From positions 954,001-1,018,000 of the forward strand of contig NZ_JAOQNH010000001.1 of assembly GCF_025961205.1 (NCBI RefSeq): DNA of 64,000 nucleotides. The letters are read 5' to 3'. This document shows positions 9,285-20,554 of this stretch, one piece after another; the stretch's first letter is position 1, and the number at the start of each line of letters is the position of its first letter. Position numbers and translations under genes: made by a program. The notes beneath the pieces were generated by a model. The model was not told the origin of the DNA. It saw only the letters and a list, made by a program, of their open reading frames with translations, and made no database searches. This DNA is from Azospirillum fermentarium. Lineage in GTDB: Bacteria; Pseudomonadota; Alphaproteobacteria; Azospirillales; Azospirillaceae.

Positions 9285-10448
9285 ATGGCTCACGACGCTA
9301 TCCATAACGGCATCCATGGGGACGATTCCCGTTCCGCAGCGCTGCCCATCCATGCGGTGCTGCGCGACGCGCGCCAGCGGCTGGGCGTGGATCTGCGCGA
9401 CGTGGCCGACACGCTGCGCATCCGCTTCGTCTTCCTTCAGGCCATCGAGGACGGGCGCTATGGCGACCTGCCCGGCACCGCCTATGCCGGCGGCTTCGTG
9501 CGGTCCTATGCCGAGTATCTGGGGCTGGACGCCGACGGTATCCTGCGCCGCTTCAAGGAAGAGGCTGCGGCCAAGCCGCCGCGCATGGAAATCTACCTGC
9601 CCACCCCGGTGACCGAGGGACGCGTGCCCGGCGGCGCGCTGCTGCTGGGCGCCCTGGTGGTGGCCGGGGTGATCTATGGCGTGTGGTATTATCTGTCGGC
9701 CACCGACCGTTCCATCGCCGATCTGGTGCCGGCCCTGCCCGAACGGCTGGTGGCCCTGCTGGACAGCCGGGCGCCCACCGACCCCGCCACCGGCCTGCCC
9801 CGCACGGGCGAGGCGCCGGCAGCCCACCCGACAGCCACGCCCGCACCGGCTGCGGCTCCGGCGGCATCGGGGGGGGCGGCATCGGGGGGGGCGGCATCGG
9901 GGGGAGCGGCGCCTGCGGCTCCCGCGCCCGCTCCGGCGGCCCCCGCGGCGGGCGCCAAGCCGGCCCCGGCGGTGTCGGCGTCCATGTCCCCGGTTCCGGC
10001 GGTGCCCAAGCCCGCCGCCGCCACGCCCCCCGCCCCCGGCGGCGAGGAGGAGGAGGGCGATGGTGCGGCCCAGGAGCCCACGCCCCTGTCGGGCAACGGC
10101 GCCGCCGCCCCGGTGCCCACCGTGGCCGCGGCGGCGGAACCCCCGGCGGACCTCGGCCCGCCCAAGCGCACCTACGGCAGCCAGAACGCCAGCGCCCACA
10201 TCCAGATCCGCGCCACCCAGGACAGCTGGCTGCAGATCCGCGACGGCAACACCGAGATCTTCACCCGCGTGCTCAAGCCCGGCGACGTCTACCGCGTGCC
10301 CGACAACAAGCCGGGGCTGAAGATGCGCACCGGCAACGCCGGGGGGCTGATTCCCATCATCGGCGGCGTTCCCGGCGCACCGCTGGGCAGTGCGGGGCAG
10401 GTGATGCGCGACGTGCCGGTGGAATCCCTGGGCGCCAAGCCCCACTGA
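9285..10448 (+). CDS. rodZ: RodZ-like helix-turn-helix membrane protein
   Basis: RodZ links MreB filaments to the membrane and keeps rods in shape. The 387-residue product has a cytoplasmic helix-turn-helix (about 20-90: [20 protein letters not shown], then [17 protein letters not shown]). One membrane span follows (about 110-135, [21 protein letters not shown]), then a long Ala/Pro/Gly linker and a C-terminal DUF4115-type periplasmic domain ([18 protein letters not shown]). The linker carries a poly-G tandem repeat. ATG 9285 lies just before conserved sequence. ispG follows after 34 bases, as in many proteobacteria where rodZ precedes ispG. Confidence 0.82.
   Translation: MAHDAIHNGIHGDDSRSAALPIHAVLRDARQRLGVDLRDVADTLRIRFVFLQAIEDGRYGDLPGTAYAGGFVRSYAEYLGLDADGILRRFKEEAAAKPPRMEIYLPTPVTEGRVPGGALLLGALVVAGVIYGVWYYLSATDRSIADLVPALPERLVALLDSRAPTDPATGLPRTGEAPAAHPTATPAPAAAPAASGGAASGGAASGGAAPAAPAPAPAAPAAGAKPAPAVSASMSPVPAVPKPAAATPPAPGGEEEEGDGAAQEPTPLSGNGAAAPVPTVAAAAEPPADLGPPKRTYGSQNASAHIQIRATQDSWLQIRDGNTEIFTRVLKPGDVYRVPDNKPGLKMRTGNAGGLIPIIGGVPGAPLGSAGQVMRDVPVESLGAKPH
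9861..9905 (+). repeat. three 15-bp tandem repeats with G8 runs inside the RodZ-like linker
   Basis: Units at 9861-9875 and 9876-9890 are identical (GCGGCATCGGGGGGG); 9891-9905 differs at its last base. Each encodes an Ala-Ala-Ser-Gly-Gly-like step. Two runs of eight G and one of six result, all in frame here. Confidence 0.85.
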
Positions 10449-10482
10449 TCTGAATCGGTCCGAAAAACACAGGCAGACTGTC

Positions 10483-11607
10483 ATGAGCGTGCGAGCCTAC
10501 CGCCAGATCCAGCGCCGCAAGTCCCGCCAGATCCGCGTCGGGTCGGTGCTGGTGGGGGGCGATGCGCCGATTTCGGTGCAGTCCATGACCAACACCCCCA
10601 CCACCGATGTGGCCGCGACGGTGGAGCAGATCCGGTCCATGGAACGGGTGGGGGTGGACATCGCGCGGGTGTCGTGCCCCGACCGCGAATCGGCCCTGGC
10701 GCTGAAGGACATCGTGCGTCAGGTCAACGTGCCCATCGTCGCCGACATCCATTTCCACTACAAGCGCGCCATCGAGGCGGCGCAGAGCGGGGCCGCGTGC
10801 CTGCGCATCAACCCCGGCAACATCGGTTCTCCCGACCGGGTGCGGGAGGTGGTGCAGGCGGCCAAGGACTACGGCTGTTCCATGCGCATCGGCGTCAACG
10901 CCGGCTCGCTGGAATCCGACCTCCTGGAGAAATACGGGGAGCCGTGCCCCGAGGCCATGGTGGAAAGCGCGCTGAACCACGCGCGCATCCTGGAAGACCA
11001 TGATTTCCGCGAATTCAAGATCTCGGTGAAGGCGTCCGACGTGTTCCTGGCCGTCGCCGCGTACCAGGGTCTGGCGGAGGCGTGCGACTATCCGCTGCAC
11101 ATCGGCATCACCGAGGCGGGGGGGCTGCGCGCCGGCACCGTCAAATCGTCGGTGGGGCTGGGCATGCTGCTGTGGTCGGGCATCGGCGACACCCTGCGCG
11201 TCTCCTTGTCGGCGGAGCCGGCGGAAGAGGTGCTGGTGGGCTATGACCTGCTGAAGACGCTGGGCCTGCGGCGGCGCGGGGTGACGGTGATCTCCTGCCC
11301 GTCGTGCGCGCGGCAGAACTTCGACGTCATCAAGACGGTGGACGCGCTGGAAAAGCGGCTGGCCCACATCACCACCCCGCTCACGCTGTCGGTGATCGGC
11401 TGCGTGGTCAACGGCCCTGGTGAGGCGCGGGAAACCGACATCGGCCTGACCGGCGGCGGCAACAACACCCATCAGGTCTATCTGTCGGGCCTGACCGACC
11501 ACCGGCTGAAGGACGCCGACATCGTCGAGCATCTGGCAGGCCTGGTGGAAAAGAAGGTGGCCGAGATCGAAGCGGAAAAGGCGGCGTCCGCACCCTCCGC
11601 CCCGTGA
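10483..11607 (+). CDS. ispG: 4-hydroxy-3-methylbut-2-enyl diphosphate synthase IspG
   Basis: The iron-sulfur enzyme of the MEP isoprenoid pathway that reductively opens the cyclic diphosphate MEcPP to HMBPP. It has 374 residues with a TIM barrel ([31 protein letters not shown]) and a C-terminal [4Fe-4S] domain. The ligands are the two cysteines of ISCPSCAR and the one in [10 protein letters not shown]. It lacks the extra insert of plant-type enzymes. hemA overlaps its stop codon by four bases (GTGA), so translation is probably coupled. Confidence 0.96.
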   Translation: MSVRAYRQIQRRKSRQIRVGSVLVGGDAPISVQSMTNTPTTDVAATVEQIRSMERVGVDIARVSCPDRESALALKDIVRQVNVPIVADIHFHYKRAIEAAQSGAACLRINPGNIGSPDRVREVVQAAKDYGCSMRIGVNAGSLESDLLEKYGEPCPEAMVESALNHARILEDHDFREFKISVKASDVFLAVAAYQGLAEACDYPLHIGITEAGGLRAGTVKSSVGLGMLLWSGIGDTLRVSLSAEPAEEVLVGYDLLKTLGLRRRGVTVISCPSCARQNFDVIKTVDALEKRLAHITTPLTLSVIGCVVNGPGEARETDIGLTGGGNNTHQVYLSGLTDHRLKDADIVEHLAGLVEKKVAEIEAEKAASAPSAP

Positions 11608-12901
11608 CCGCCGCCTATTTCGTCGTCGGTGCCAACCACCGCACCTGTTCCGGTGCCGTGCGCGACGGGCTGACGGCGGAGGAACCGGAACTGCCGGCCC
11701 TGCTGGCCCGGCTGCGCGCGGCGGGGCTGGAACAGGCGGTGTGGCTGTCCACCTGCGACCGGGTGGAGGTGCTGGGCGTCCACCCCCGCCCCGCCGACGC
11801 CGCCCGGCTGGTGACGGAAATCCTGGCCGAACGGGCCGGCGTTCCGGTGGATGGGCTGGCCGGGCAAGTGTTCATCCAGACCGGCGACGGGGCGGTGCGC
11901 CACGTCTTCGCCGTCGCCAGCTCGCTCGACAGCCAGATCATCGGCGAGCCCCATGTGCTGGGGCAGGTGAAGGATGCTCACCGCCTGTCCGCCGCCGCCG
12001 GCCTGACCGGCCCCGAGCTTGAGGCGCTGTTGCAGGCCGCCTATGCCGCCGCCAAGCGGGTGCGCAGCGAAACCCCCATCGCCGAGGGCGCCACGTCGGT
12101 GGTGGCCGCGGCGGTGCAGGTGGCCCGCGACGTCCACGGCGGGCTGGACCGGCGGGCCGCCCTGCTGCTGGGGCTGGGGGACATGGGCGGGCTGGTGCTG
12201 GACGGCCTGCGGGAGGCGGGGCTGACGCGGGTATCGCTGGCCGCCCCCAACGACCGCCGGGGGGAGACGGCGGCGCGGCGGCGCGACGCCCATTTCGTGC
12301 CGTGGGCCGATGTGGGGGCCGCGCTGGACGCCGCCGACATCGTGGTCACCGCCGCGGGCCTGGGCCGTTACACCCTGACGCCGGAGCCGGTGAAGGTCGC
12401 GCTGAAGCGGCGGCGCTACCGCCCGGTGTTCGTCATCGACGCCGCCATTCCCGCCGACGTGGACCCCGGCGTGGCGGCGCTGGACGACGTGTTCGTCTAT
12501 GACCTGGCCGATCTGGAGCGGGTGGCGCTGCAGGGCCGGGTGGGGCGCCAGGGCGCGCTGCAGGCCGCGTGGCGCATCGTGGACGAGCAGATCGCCGCCT
12601 TCACCCGCGGGCGGGCGGAACGGGCGGCGGTGCCGGCGGTGGCCGCCCTGCGCGCGCATTTCGAAGCCGAACGCCGCCGGGTGCTGGCCGAACACGGGGG
12701 GCTGGACGCCGGCGCGGCCACGCGCCTGCTCATCAACCGCCTGCTGCACACCCCGTCGGAGGCGCTGAAGGCCATGGCGGCGGGCGGGACGGCGGAAGGC
12801 GGGGCGGAAGAGGCGGGGCGGCTGTTGACCGCCCTGTTCGGTTTGGACCATACAGACCGGCAGCGCGGCCGGGACGATGCGGCGGAAGGGGACGGATCGA
12901 C

Positions 12902-12905
<4 letters not shown>
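11604..12905 (+). CDS. hemA: glutamyl-tRNA reductase-like protein
   Basis: GluTR reduces glutamyl-tRNA to glutamate-1-semialdehyde, the first step of the C5 route to heme. The 433-residue product keeps the nucleophile Cys51 (LSTCDRVEV), His100 (equivalent to E. coli His99), [12 protein letters not shown] and the C-terminal dimer helix ([15 protein letters not shown]). It differs where the family is nearly invariant: Asp instead of Asn after the cysteine, and AAPN in place of the NADPH-domain ANRT. GTG 11604 overlaps ispG, and the end overlaps prfA, each by four bases. Alphaproteobacteria normally make ALA with ALA synthase, so the role here is uncertain; the family assignment is firm. Confidence 0.88.
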
Positions 12906-13975
<1,070 letters not shown>

Positions 13976-14241
13976 GTCGAATCGTCCGTCAGACATGCCG
14001 TCCGTCTAACCCGCAGTCGTGGGCTTAGGCGGTTTTGCCGGGGCGTGCCCTTGTGCATATCACCGGAAGCCGGATTGCCGGGGGGGGAAGGCAGAGTTTA
14101 GCCTTTCTCCTGTGGCGGCCGCTCCGTCGGTCTGCCGCGCTTCAGCACGCGTGCCGGTGTTCGACGACTGACGCATACGCAGATGACGCAGACGCAAGCC
14201 CCAGGCCCGCGCACGACCAAAAGACCAGGGAGAACGCGGCC

Positions 14242-14451
14242 ATGGCGACCGGCACCGTCAAATGGTTCAATACCACCAAAGGCTATGGATTCATCGCACC
14301 CGAAGGCGGGGTGAAGGATGTGTTCGTGCACATCACCGCCGTGCAGAAATCCGGCCTGCGCGGCCTGAGCGAGGGGCAGAAGGTCACCTTCGAGGTGGCC
14401 CGCGGCTCCAACGGCAAGGATGCCGCCGTCAACATCGCCATCGTTCAGTAA
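14242..14451 (+). CDS. CspA-family cold-shock protein
   Basis: A 69-residue single-domain nucleic-acid chaperone. RNP1 is KGYGFIAP and RNP2 is DVFVHI, in an OB fold starting ATGTVKWFNTTKG. A longer in-frame reading from 14035 adds 69 residues with no cold-shock character. The 266-base stretch from the prfA stop (13976-14241) holds no gene and would give a long mRNA leader of the kind that controls many cold-shock genes. Short direct repeats (GACGCA) occur at about 14170-14205. A strong terminator follows. Csp paralogues are numerous, so no number is assigned. Confidence 0.93.
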   Translation: MATGTVKWFNTTKGYGFIAPEGGVKDVFVHITAVQKSGLRGLSEGQKVTFEVARGSNGKDAAVNIAIVQ

Positions 14452-14466
14452 CGGGCGGGCGTGCGC

Positions 14467-14504
14467 GCCCCCTCCGCCCGTGGGCGGAGGGGGCATTCTT
14501 TTTT
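14467..14504 (+). terminator. Rho-independent terminator after the cold-shock gene
   Basis: GCCCCCTCCGCCC pairs with GGGCGGAGGGGGC around a GT loop (14467-14494), followed by ATTCTTTTTT. The T-run reaches into the stop codon of the convergent kinase gene, so it may serve both. Confidence 0.88.
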
Positions 14505-17500
14505 ATGTCAGAAGCCCCGTGGCGCGGTAGGCGTCGGCGGCGGATTCGACCAGATCGGGGATGCGGGCGCGCAGGCGCTCCACCTCGTCCGCCGGGCCGT
14601 TGCGGCAGGCGTCTTCCAGCGCGCGGGCCTTGGCCGACAGCACCGTGGCGCCGAACGTGGCGGCGGTGCTCTTCAGCGTGTGGGCATCCCGTGCCAGCAG
14701 CTTGGGATCGTCCGTTTCGGCGATGCGGCGGGCGCGGATGCGGGTCTCCTCCATGAACTGGTGCAGCACTTCGGCCAGCAGCGCCGCGTCCAGATCGTCG
14801 GTCAGTTGTTTCAGGACATGGGTATCCAGCCGTTCCGCCGAGTCGTCCTCCGCACCGCCGGGGGCGTCCGGCCCCGCGGGCGGGGTGGCGTCCGGTTCCG
14901 TCCCGGAGACGGCGGGGTGGGCCGGCAGCCAGCGGGCCACGGTTTCCAGCAGCAGCGCGCGGTCCACCGGCTTGGGCACGTAATCGTTCATGCCGGATGC
15001 AAGGCAGCGGTCGCGGTCGCCCGGCATGGCGTCGGCGGTCATGGCGATGATGGGAATGACCCCGATGGGGGCCGGCATGGTGCGCAGCGTGCGCGCCGCC
15101 GTCAGACCGTCCATCTCCGGCATCGCCAGATCCATCAGGATCAGGTCGTAGGGAAGCGTGCGCGCGGCCTCCACCGCTTCCAGCCCGTTGGCGGCCACGT
15201 CCACCTGATAGCCGGCGGCCTTGAGGAAGGACGCGGCCACGAGCTGGTTGGTCGGGCTGTCCTCGGCCAGCAGCAGCCGGCGGCCCGCCACCGCGGCGGC
15301 CTGGAGCCGGGCGGGGCGGGGCGGGGGCAGGGCGCTGTCCCCCGGCTTGCCCTCCAGCACGTCCAGCAGGCGGCGCTGGCGCACCGGCTTGATCACCAGC
15401 GCGTCGGTGCCGGCGGGCAGCCCGTCGCAATGCTGCCCCACCATGGTCAGCCGGATGATCCGCCGCACCCCCGCCCCGCGCAGCGCGCCGATCAGGTTGG
15501 GCAGGGCCCGCTCGTCGCCGTCCACCAGGGCCATGTCGATGGGGGCGGTTCCGGCCAGCCGCAGGGCGGCGGCGGTGTCGCCGGTGGCGTCCACGTGCGC
15601 CCCCCACGACCGCAGTTGGGCGGCCATGGTGTCGCGCCCGATGGGGCTGGGGTCCAGCAGCAGGATGCGGCGGCCGGACAGGCGGGCCGTCAGGCCGCCG
15701 CCCTGGCCCGCCGCGTCGCCCGGCTGGCGGTGCAGCGGCACCGTGAACCAGAACACCGACCCGCGGCCCAGCGTGCTTTCCACCCCGATGCGCCCGCCCA
15801 TGAGCTGCACCAGCCGCTTGCAGATGGCCAGCCCCAGCCCGGTGCCGCCGTGGCGGCGCGAGGGCTGGGGATCGACCTGGGTGAATTCGGTGAACAGCGA
15901 CGGCAGCGCGTCGGGGGCGATGCCGATGCCGGTGTCGGTGATGCGGAAATGCAGATGGACCGGCCCGCCCCCGTCAACGCTGGGGCCGCCGTGGGGGGCG
16001 GCCAGCTCCACCGTCACCGACACACCGCCCGATTCGGTGAACTTGACCGCGTTGCCCGCCAGATTGAGCAGGATCTGGCGCAGCCGCCCGGCGTCGCCGC
16101 GCAGGCTGACGGGAACCTGCGCCGGCACGCAGGCGGCCAGGGTGATGCCCTTGGCCGTGGCGCGGGCCGACAGCAGTTCCACCACGCTTTCCACCAACTC
16201 CACCAGATGGAAGCGGTGCTCCTCCAGCGCCAGCCGGCCCGCCTCCATCTTCGACAGGTCCAGGATGTCGTTGAGGATGGCCAGCAGCGCCTCTCCCGAT
16301 TCCCGCGCCGTGGTGGCGTAGATGCGCTGCTGCTCGTCCAGTTCCCCGTCCAGCAACAGGCCCAGCGTGCCCAGAACGCCGTTCATGGGGGTGCGGATCT
16401 CGTGGCTGATGGTGCGCAGGAATTCCGACTTGGCCTTGCTGGCCAGCTCGGCCTGTTCCTTGGCGGCGCGCATCTGTTCCTGGGTGCGGCGCGTCTCGGT
16501 GATGTCGCGGGCCGAGACGATGCCCACCATCCGCCCGCGGTAGGCGACGTAGCGGGTCCGCCCCTCCACCAGCAGCCGGGTGCCGTCGGCGCGGCGGCAG
16601 GTCAGCTCGAACGGGGTTTCGCTGTGGTCGCGCAGGCGCTGGCTGGCCTTGGCGATGTCCTCCGGCGCGATCAGCGACAGCACGGGCCGACCCACGAGCT
16701 GCCCGGCGGCCAGCCCCAGCAGGGTGCAGGCGGCGGCGTTGGCGTCCATCACGATCCCGGCCTCGTGCATCACGATGGCGTCGGTGGCGGCGTCGGAAAG
16801 CTGGCGGAACCGTTCCTCGCTTTCGCGCAGATCCGTTTCCACCCGGCGGAAGGCGCTGATGTCGGTGTAGCTGACCAGCATGGTCCGCCCGCCGGCCACG
16901 GGCACCACCGTGCGTTCCAGCACCGTGCCGTCGGGCCGCCGGTGTTCGGTGCGTCCGCCGGCCGCCTTCGGCCCCAGCGTGACCAGCCGCTTGTTGACCA
17001 GCGCCTCGGGCGACCCCGGCCCGAATTCGCCGCGCTCGGCCAGAAGCCGGAGCATCTCCTTCTTGGTGCGGCCGGGCCGCAGCCAGCCGGGGGGCAGGTC
17101 CAGCATCTCGGAAAAGCGGCGGTTCCAGGTCAGGAGCTGCCCGTTGGCCGCCCACACCGCCACCCCCTGGGTCATGGCGGCGAACACGGTTTCCAGAAGC
17201 TCGGTCTTTTCCGCCAGCTCGGCCTCGCGCCGCTTGTGCTCGGTGATGTCGGTGCGGATGCCGACATAGCCGCCGTCGCTGGTGCGCCATTCGCTGACCC
17301 GCAGCCAGCGCCCGCCGTCCAGCTCCTGTTCGAAGGAGGCGCCGGGGTTGCGGTGGTGGGCCATGCGCTCGGCGATCCACGGCTCGATGTCGCCGGGGGG
17401 GCAGGCGGCGTATTGACCGTGGGCGGCCCCGTTGCGGATCAGCTCCTCGAACGTCATCCCCTCGCGGATGTCGGTCAGGGGGTAGAGGTTGCGGTAATGG

Positions 17501-17829
17501 CGGTTGCAGTGGACCAGCCGGTCGGCGGGGTCGAACAGGGCGAACCCCTCGCTCACCACCTCCACCGCTTCCACCATGCGGCGGTTGGCGGATTCCAGCC
17601 GGGCGTCGGCGGCCTGCACCGCTTCGCGCGCGTGCACCAGCCGCTGCTTTTCCTGGCGGAACAGCACCGCCGCCAGCAGGAAGGCCGATACGATCCCGGC
17701 CAGGGCGAACACCGCTTCGTCCATGCCGTCCTTGTAGGCTTCGGTGACGGTGTGGATGAAGCTGATCATCGCCAGCCCGCCGGCCAGCGCCATCAAGAGA
17801 ATCCGCTGCAGGGAAAAGCGTCCAGCCAT
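14503..17829 (-). CDS. hybrid histidine kinase (2 TM, PAS domains, HisKA-HATPase, two receivers, HPt)
   Basis: An unorthodox sensor kinase of 1108 residues. Order: two close membrane helices (about 5-50) with almost no periplasmic loop, a PAS-like domain on [11 protein letters not shown], a second on [15 protein letters not shown], and a third ([18 protein letters not shown]). HisKA has its histidine at about 475 in [11 protein letters not shown]; HATPase has DTGIGIAP and [10 protein letters not shown] divergent receiver follows, then a canonical receiver ([13 protein letters not shown]), and an HPt with [13 protein letters not shown]. Start 17829 has GGAG at good distance; GTG 17871 is possible. 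No output gene adjoins it, so the phosphorelay target is unknown. Confidence 0.92.
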   Translation of the reverse strand: MAGRFSLQRILLMALAGGLAMISFIHTVTEAYKDGMDEAVFALAGIVSAFLLAAVLFRQEKQRLVHAREAVQAADARLESANRRMVEAVEVVSEGFALFDPADRLVHCNRHYRNLYPLTDIREGMTFEELIRNGAAHGQYAACPPGDIEPWIAERMAHHRNPGASFEQELDGGRWLRVSEWRTSDGGYVGIRTDITEHKRREAELAEKTELLETVFAAMTQGVAVWAANGQLLTWNRRFSEMLDLPPGWLRPGRTKKEMLRLLAERGEFGPGSPEALVNKRLVTLGPKAAGGRTEHRRPDGTVLERTVVPVAGGRTMLVSYTDISAFRRVETDLRESEERFRQLSDAATDAIVMHEAGIVMDANAAACTLLGLAAGQLVGRPVLSLIAPEDIAKASQRLRDHSETPFELTCRRADGTRLLVEGRTRYVAYRGRMVGIVSARDITETRRTQEQMRAAKEQAELASKAKSEFLRTISHEIRTPMNGVLGTLGLLLDGELDEQQRIYATTARESGEALLAILNDILDLSKMEAGRLALEEHRFHLVELVESVVELLSARATAKGITLAACVPAQVPVSLRGDAGRLRQILLNLAGNAVKFTESGGVSVTVELAAPHGGPSVDGGGPVHLHFRITDTGIGIAPDALPSLFTEFTQVDPQPSRRHGGTGLGLAICKRLVQLMGGRIGVESTLGRGSVFWFTVPLHRQPGDAAGQGGGLTARLSGRRILLLDPSPIGRDTMAAQLRSWGAHVDATGDTAAALRLAGTAPIDMALVDGDERALPNLIGALRGAGVRRIIRLTMVGQHCDGLPAGTDALVIKPVRQRRLLDVLEGKPGDSALPPPRPARLQAAAVAGRRLLLAEDSPTNQLVAASFLKAAGYQVDVAANGLEAVEAARTLPYDLILMDLAMPEMDGLTAARTLRTMPAPIGVIPIIAMTADAMPGDRDRCLASGMNDYVPKPVDRALLLETVARWLPAHPAVSGTEPDATPPAGPDAPGGAEDDSAERLDTHVLKQLTDDLDAALLAEVLHQFMEETRIRARRIAETDDPKLLARDAHTLKSTAATFGATVLSAKARALEDACRNGPADEVERLRARIPDLVESAADAYRATGLLT

Positions 17830-18049
17830 CGAACACATGCTCCGGGTCGTGCGCCCTTCAGAATGAATCACAGACCGTTAAGGTATATGTAATTCGGTCA
17901 AGGCAAGATGCCGCAAACACTCTGCGTGAACAAGACGCACCCGAATCGGTTTTCTTGTCGTTTCTTTCGCCTTTCCGGCAGATGCTTGCGCAGGCGGCGG
18001 GGAAATGGCATGCGTCACACGTCGCCGGCCGCATGACGATGGACCGCCC

Positions 18050-18787
18050 ATGATTGTTCTGTTTACCGATTTCGGCCTGACCGGCCCCTATACCGGCCAG
18101 GTCAAGGCCGTGCTGGCGCGGGAGGCGCCGGGGGTGCCGGTGATCGACCTGTTCGCCGACGCCCCCGCCTTCGACCCGCAACTGTCCTCGTACCTGCTGG
18201 CAGCCTATGCACGGGAATTTCCCATCGGCACGGTGTTCTTGTGCGTGGTCGATCCCGGCGTCGGCACCGAACGGCGCCCGCTGCTGGTGACGGCGGACGG
18301 GCGCGTCTTCACCGGCCCCGACAACGGGCTGTTCGACGGGGTATGCCGCCACGCGGTGGACGTGTCGGCGGTGGAGATCGGGTGGCGGCCCACCCGGCTG
18401 TCGGCCAGCTTTCACGGACGCGACCTGTTCGCCCCCGTGGCCGCGCGGGCGGCGTTCGGGCGGATGCCGGCGGGCACGCCGCTGCCCGTTTCCGAGATCG
18501 TCCGTCCCGATTGGCCGGAGGATCTGCCGCGCATCGTCTACATCGACGGGTACGGCAACCTGATGACCGGGCTGCGGGCGTCGGCGGTGCCGCCCGATGC
18601 GTGGCTGTCGGTGGGCGGGTGGACGGTGCGCCGTGCCCGCACCTTCGCCGACGTGCCGCCGGGCGAGGCCCTGTGGTACGAGAACGCCAACGGTCTGGCC
18701 GAAATCGCCGTCAATCAGGGCCGCGCCGACCGGGCGCTGTCGGTGGCGCTGGGCGATGACGTGATCGTCGGGCCGGGCGGGGGATGA
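18050..18787 (+). CDS. SAM hydrolase/hydroxide adenosyltransferase (DUF62)
   Basis: Members of this family split S-adenosylmethionine into adenosine and methionine using water or hydroxide; relatives are the SAM fluorinase and chlorinase. The 245-residue product shows MIVLFTDFGLTGPYTGQVKAV, FLCVVDPGVGTERRPL, FTGPDNGLF, SASFHGRDLFAPVAA and IDGYGNLMT, all family signatures. ATG 18050 begins directly at conserved sequence. The gene is alone on its strand, and its stop codon abuts the stop of the convergent pseudo-receiver gene with no base between them. Confidence 0.9.
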   Translation: MIVLFTDFGLTGPYTGQVKAVLAREAPGVPVIDLFADAPAFDPQLSSYLLAAYAREFPIGTVFLCVVDPGVGTERRPLLVTADGRVFTGPDNGLFDGVCRHAVDVSAVEIGWRPTRLSASFHGRDLFAPVAARAAFGRMPAGTPLPVSEIVRPDWPEDLPRIVYIDGYGNLMTGLRASAVPPDAWLSVGGWTVRRARTFADVPPGEALWYENANGLAEIAVNQGRADRALSVALGDDVIVGPGGG

Positions 18788-19192
18788 TCAGGCGGCCAGG
18801 GGGGTGGATGCCAGCCAGCGGCGCAGCCGCGCGGCCAGACGCACCGGGTCCGCCGTCAGCGGCAGGATGGGAAAGGGATCGCCGTCCGCCGGGGCCGCGT
18901 CCGCACCGTCGGCGCCGGGGGTGGTCAGCAGGATGCGGGTGTGCGGCGACAGCGCCACCGCCAGGGCCGCCGCCTGCTCCCCGTCATGCCGCCCGCCGCG
19001 GCTGAACAGCGCCAGCGCGGTTTCGGCTTCCGACACCAGCGCCAGGGCGGCCATGGGATCGGCGGCGGCGGCCACGGTAAAGCCGCACCGCCGCAGCGCC
19101 ACCGCCAGGGCGGCGCGCAGCGCCGGGTCGGCCTCGGCCACCACGGCGCGGCGCGGGGGCGGGGTGCCGGGGGGAATGTCGATGCTGAACAT
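18788..19192 (-). CDS. degenerate stand-alone receiver domain
   Basis: A 134-residue protein that aligns by pattern with CheY-like receivers: RRAVVAEADPALRAALAVAL, then GFTVAAAADPMAALAL, and at the end RLAARLRRWL. The strand that should carry the phosphorylated aspartate reads ETALALFSRGG, with no Asp at the expected place, and the conserved lysine is not obvious. It therefore probably does not accept phosphate. It lies 12 bases after the HAD gene on the same strand, probably in one transcript. A wholly different small fold cannot be excluded. Confidence 0.62.
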   Translation of the reverse strand: MFSIDIPPGTPPPRRAVVAEADPALRAALAVALRRCGFTVAAAADPMAALALVSEAETALALFSRGGRHDGEQAAALAVALSPHTRILLTTPGADGADAAPADGDPFPILPLTADPVRLAARLRRWLASTPLAA

Positions 19193-19204
19193 AGGGGCCC
19201 CCCG

Positions 19205-19855
19205 TCAGCGGATGCGGATCACCGCCGGCTCGTCCAGCAGGGCCAGCATGGGGCGGTCGCTGGGGTGGTTGCCGTACCCCCAGGTGCGGGGAAAGGGGCC
19301 GTGCTGGGCCAGCCACGCCTGCACCCGGTCCGCCTTGTGCCCGCGCACGCAGTTGCCCGATACGATGCGGCCGGTCAGGTGGCCGTCCGCCACCTCCATC
19401 TCGGTCGCCATCAGGTGATCGACGGGCAGGTGGCGCAGCAGCGCCGGCATGTAGACGTTCAGCGCCCCGGTCGCCACCACCACCGTGCGTCCGGCGTCGC
19501 GGTGGGCGTGCAGCGCCTCCACCATCGGGCCGTGCCAGCGCAGACGCTGCGCCAGCCGTTCCGCCGCCGCTTCCGCCACCGCCAGCGGCACCCCGCGCAA
19601 GGTGCGCTTCAGCACGATGGCCTTGACCGTGCCGCGGAAATCGGCGCCCAGGGGCCGCCCGCGCAGATGGCGGTGGGTGGCCGAGCGCAGGGCGTCGGCA
19701 AAGGCCAGACGGGTGCGGTGGCGCCCGATCACCTCGGCGATGAACAGCGGCAGGCTGTCCCCGCGGATCAGCGTGCCGTCGAAATCGAAGAAAGCCACAC
19801 CCTGGCTCGTTAGCGGGCCTGCCAGCCCGTGGCCCGTCATGCCGTGGCCCATCAT
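19205..19855 (-). CDS. HAD-IB family phosphatase (SerB-like)
   Basis: A haloacid-dehalogenase-fold phosphatase of 216 residues. Motif I is FFDFDGTLIRGDS with both catalytic aspartates, motif II lies in VVVATGALNVYMP, and motif III/IV is GYGNHPSDRPML. The all-helical cap between motifs I and II places it in subfamily IB with phosphoserine phosphatase-like enzymes; members also act on phospholipid-derived phosphates. The substrate is unknown. ATG 19855 is preceded by GAAGGG at nine bases; the frame is open to 19906. Confidence 0.85.
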   Translation of the reverse strand: MMGHGMTGHGLAGPLTSQGVAFFDFDGTLIRGDSLPLFIAEVIGRHRTRLAFADALRSATHRHLRGRPLGADFRGTVKAIVLKRTLRGVPLAVAEAAAERLAQRLRWHGPMVEALHAHRDAGRTVVVATGALNVYMPALLRHLPVDHLMATEMEVADGHLTGRIVSGNCVRGHKADRVQAWLAQHGPFPRTWGYGNHPSDRPMLALLDEPAVIRIR

Positions 19856-19992
19856 CCGCCGAAACCCTTCGTCACAGCCGGCGTTCGCCGCCGGCCGCCC
19901 GGTCATCCGGGACTGTATCCGCCGGGACTATGGAACCGGGAGGAACCCCGCGTCAACCGCAGCACCGCCGTCCATGGCCGGTCAGGGCCCGG

Positions 19993-20244
19993 TCAATGGT
20001 AGGAGCGCGGCGGGCCGGCGGGGAATTCGGATTCGTCCGGCCCCTGATCCAGGCCGGCGATGGCCTCGTCGATGTCGCGGGCGGTCTGATCCAGGTCGGC
20101 CTTGATGGCCGCGACCGTCTGGGCCAGATCGGCGGTATCACGGACGATCCGGTCGAGCCGGGCGTCCATGGCGTCCAGACGCTCGTTCATCTGGCGGCTC
20201 AGCCGCTCCAGCGCGTCCAGAAACAGGGAGGATGTTGCATCCAT
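19993..20244 (-). CDS. small coiled-coil protein, function unknown
   Basis: An 83-residue acidic protein, almost all heptad repeats (LERLSRQMNERLDAMDARLDRI, continuing through TAAIKADLDQTARDIDEAI) with a short PPRSYH tail. No signal peptide or membrane segment is seen. It begins at MDATSSLFLDALERL; an upstream in-frame start at 20355 adds unstructured sequence. It lies between the HAD gene and fur but 136 bases from the former. I do not recognise the family; it may be a structural or regulatory partner protein. Confidence 0.6.
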   Translation of the reverse strand: MDATSSLFLDALERLSRQMNERLDAMDARLDRIVRDTADLAQTVAAIKADLDQTARDIDEAIAGLDQGPDESEFPAGPPRSYH

Positions 20245-20554
20245 GGCGGTGCCATTTGCCTTGCCGTGAGAAAGCGGGGAAGACGTTTCCCCGTAGGCAA
20301 ACAGTTGGGGCACCGGAGCGCCCGCGCCCAGACCTGCTGGTGGCGCACCCCGCAAGGAGAATGGCGCGGAAAATCATACGATCAAAAGGTGTGCCGGGCG
20401 CTGCGGCCGACCGGGCGGAACCCGGCGAAGGGGGTGGTACGCCCCGGTGCCGGCACCCCCAAAGACGGCAGAAATCCGAACGATGGGAGGGGGATGGAAG
20501 GATGGAGGGGGGCGGAGGGATGGCACCTGCTCCATCCCCCCGGCGGATGAGGCG
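20245..20554. other. 310-base gap with a G-rich inverted repeat
   Basis: No gene was found. GGGGGATGGA (20489-20498) and TCCATCCCCC (20531-20540) form an inverted repeat just after the fur stop. The plus strand from 20485 to 20519 has several runs of three to six G, which could fold as a G-quadruplex. This may mark the end of the fur transcript. Confidence 0.45.

Noticed and set aside
14035-14241. N-terminal extension of the cold-shock protein
   Set aside because: The extra 69 residues have no cold-shock features; the internal ATG gives the normal 69-residue protein.
14461-17892. A 1143-codon open frame antisense to the hybrid kinase at 14503-17829
   Set aside because: Same high-GC shadow effect; it also crosses a terminator.
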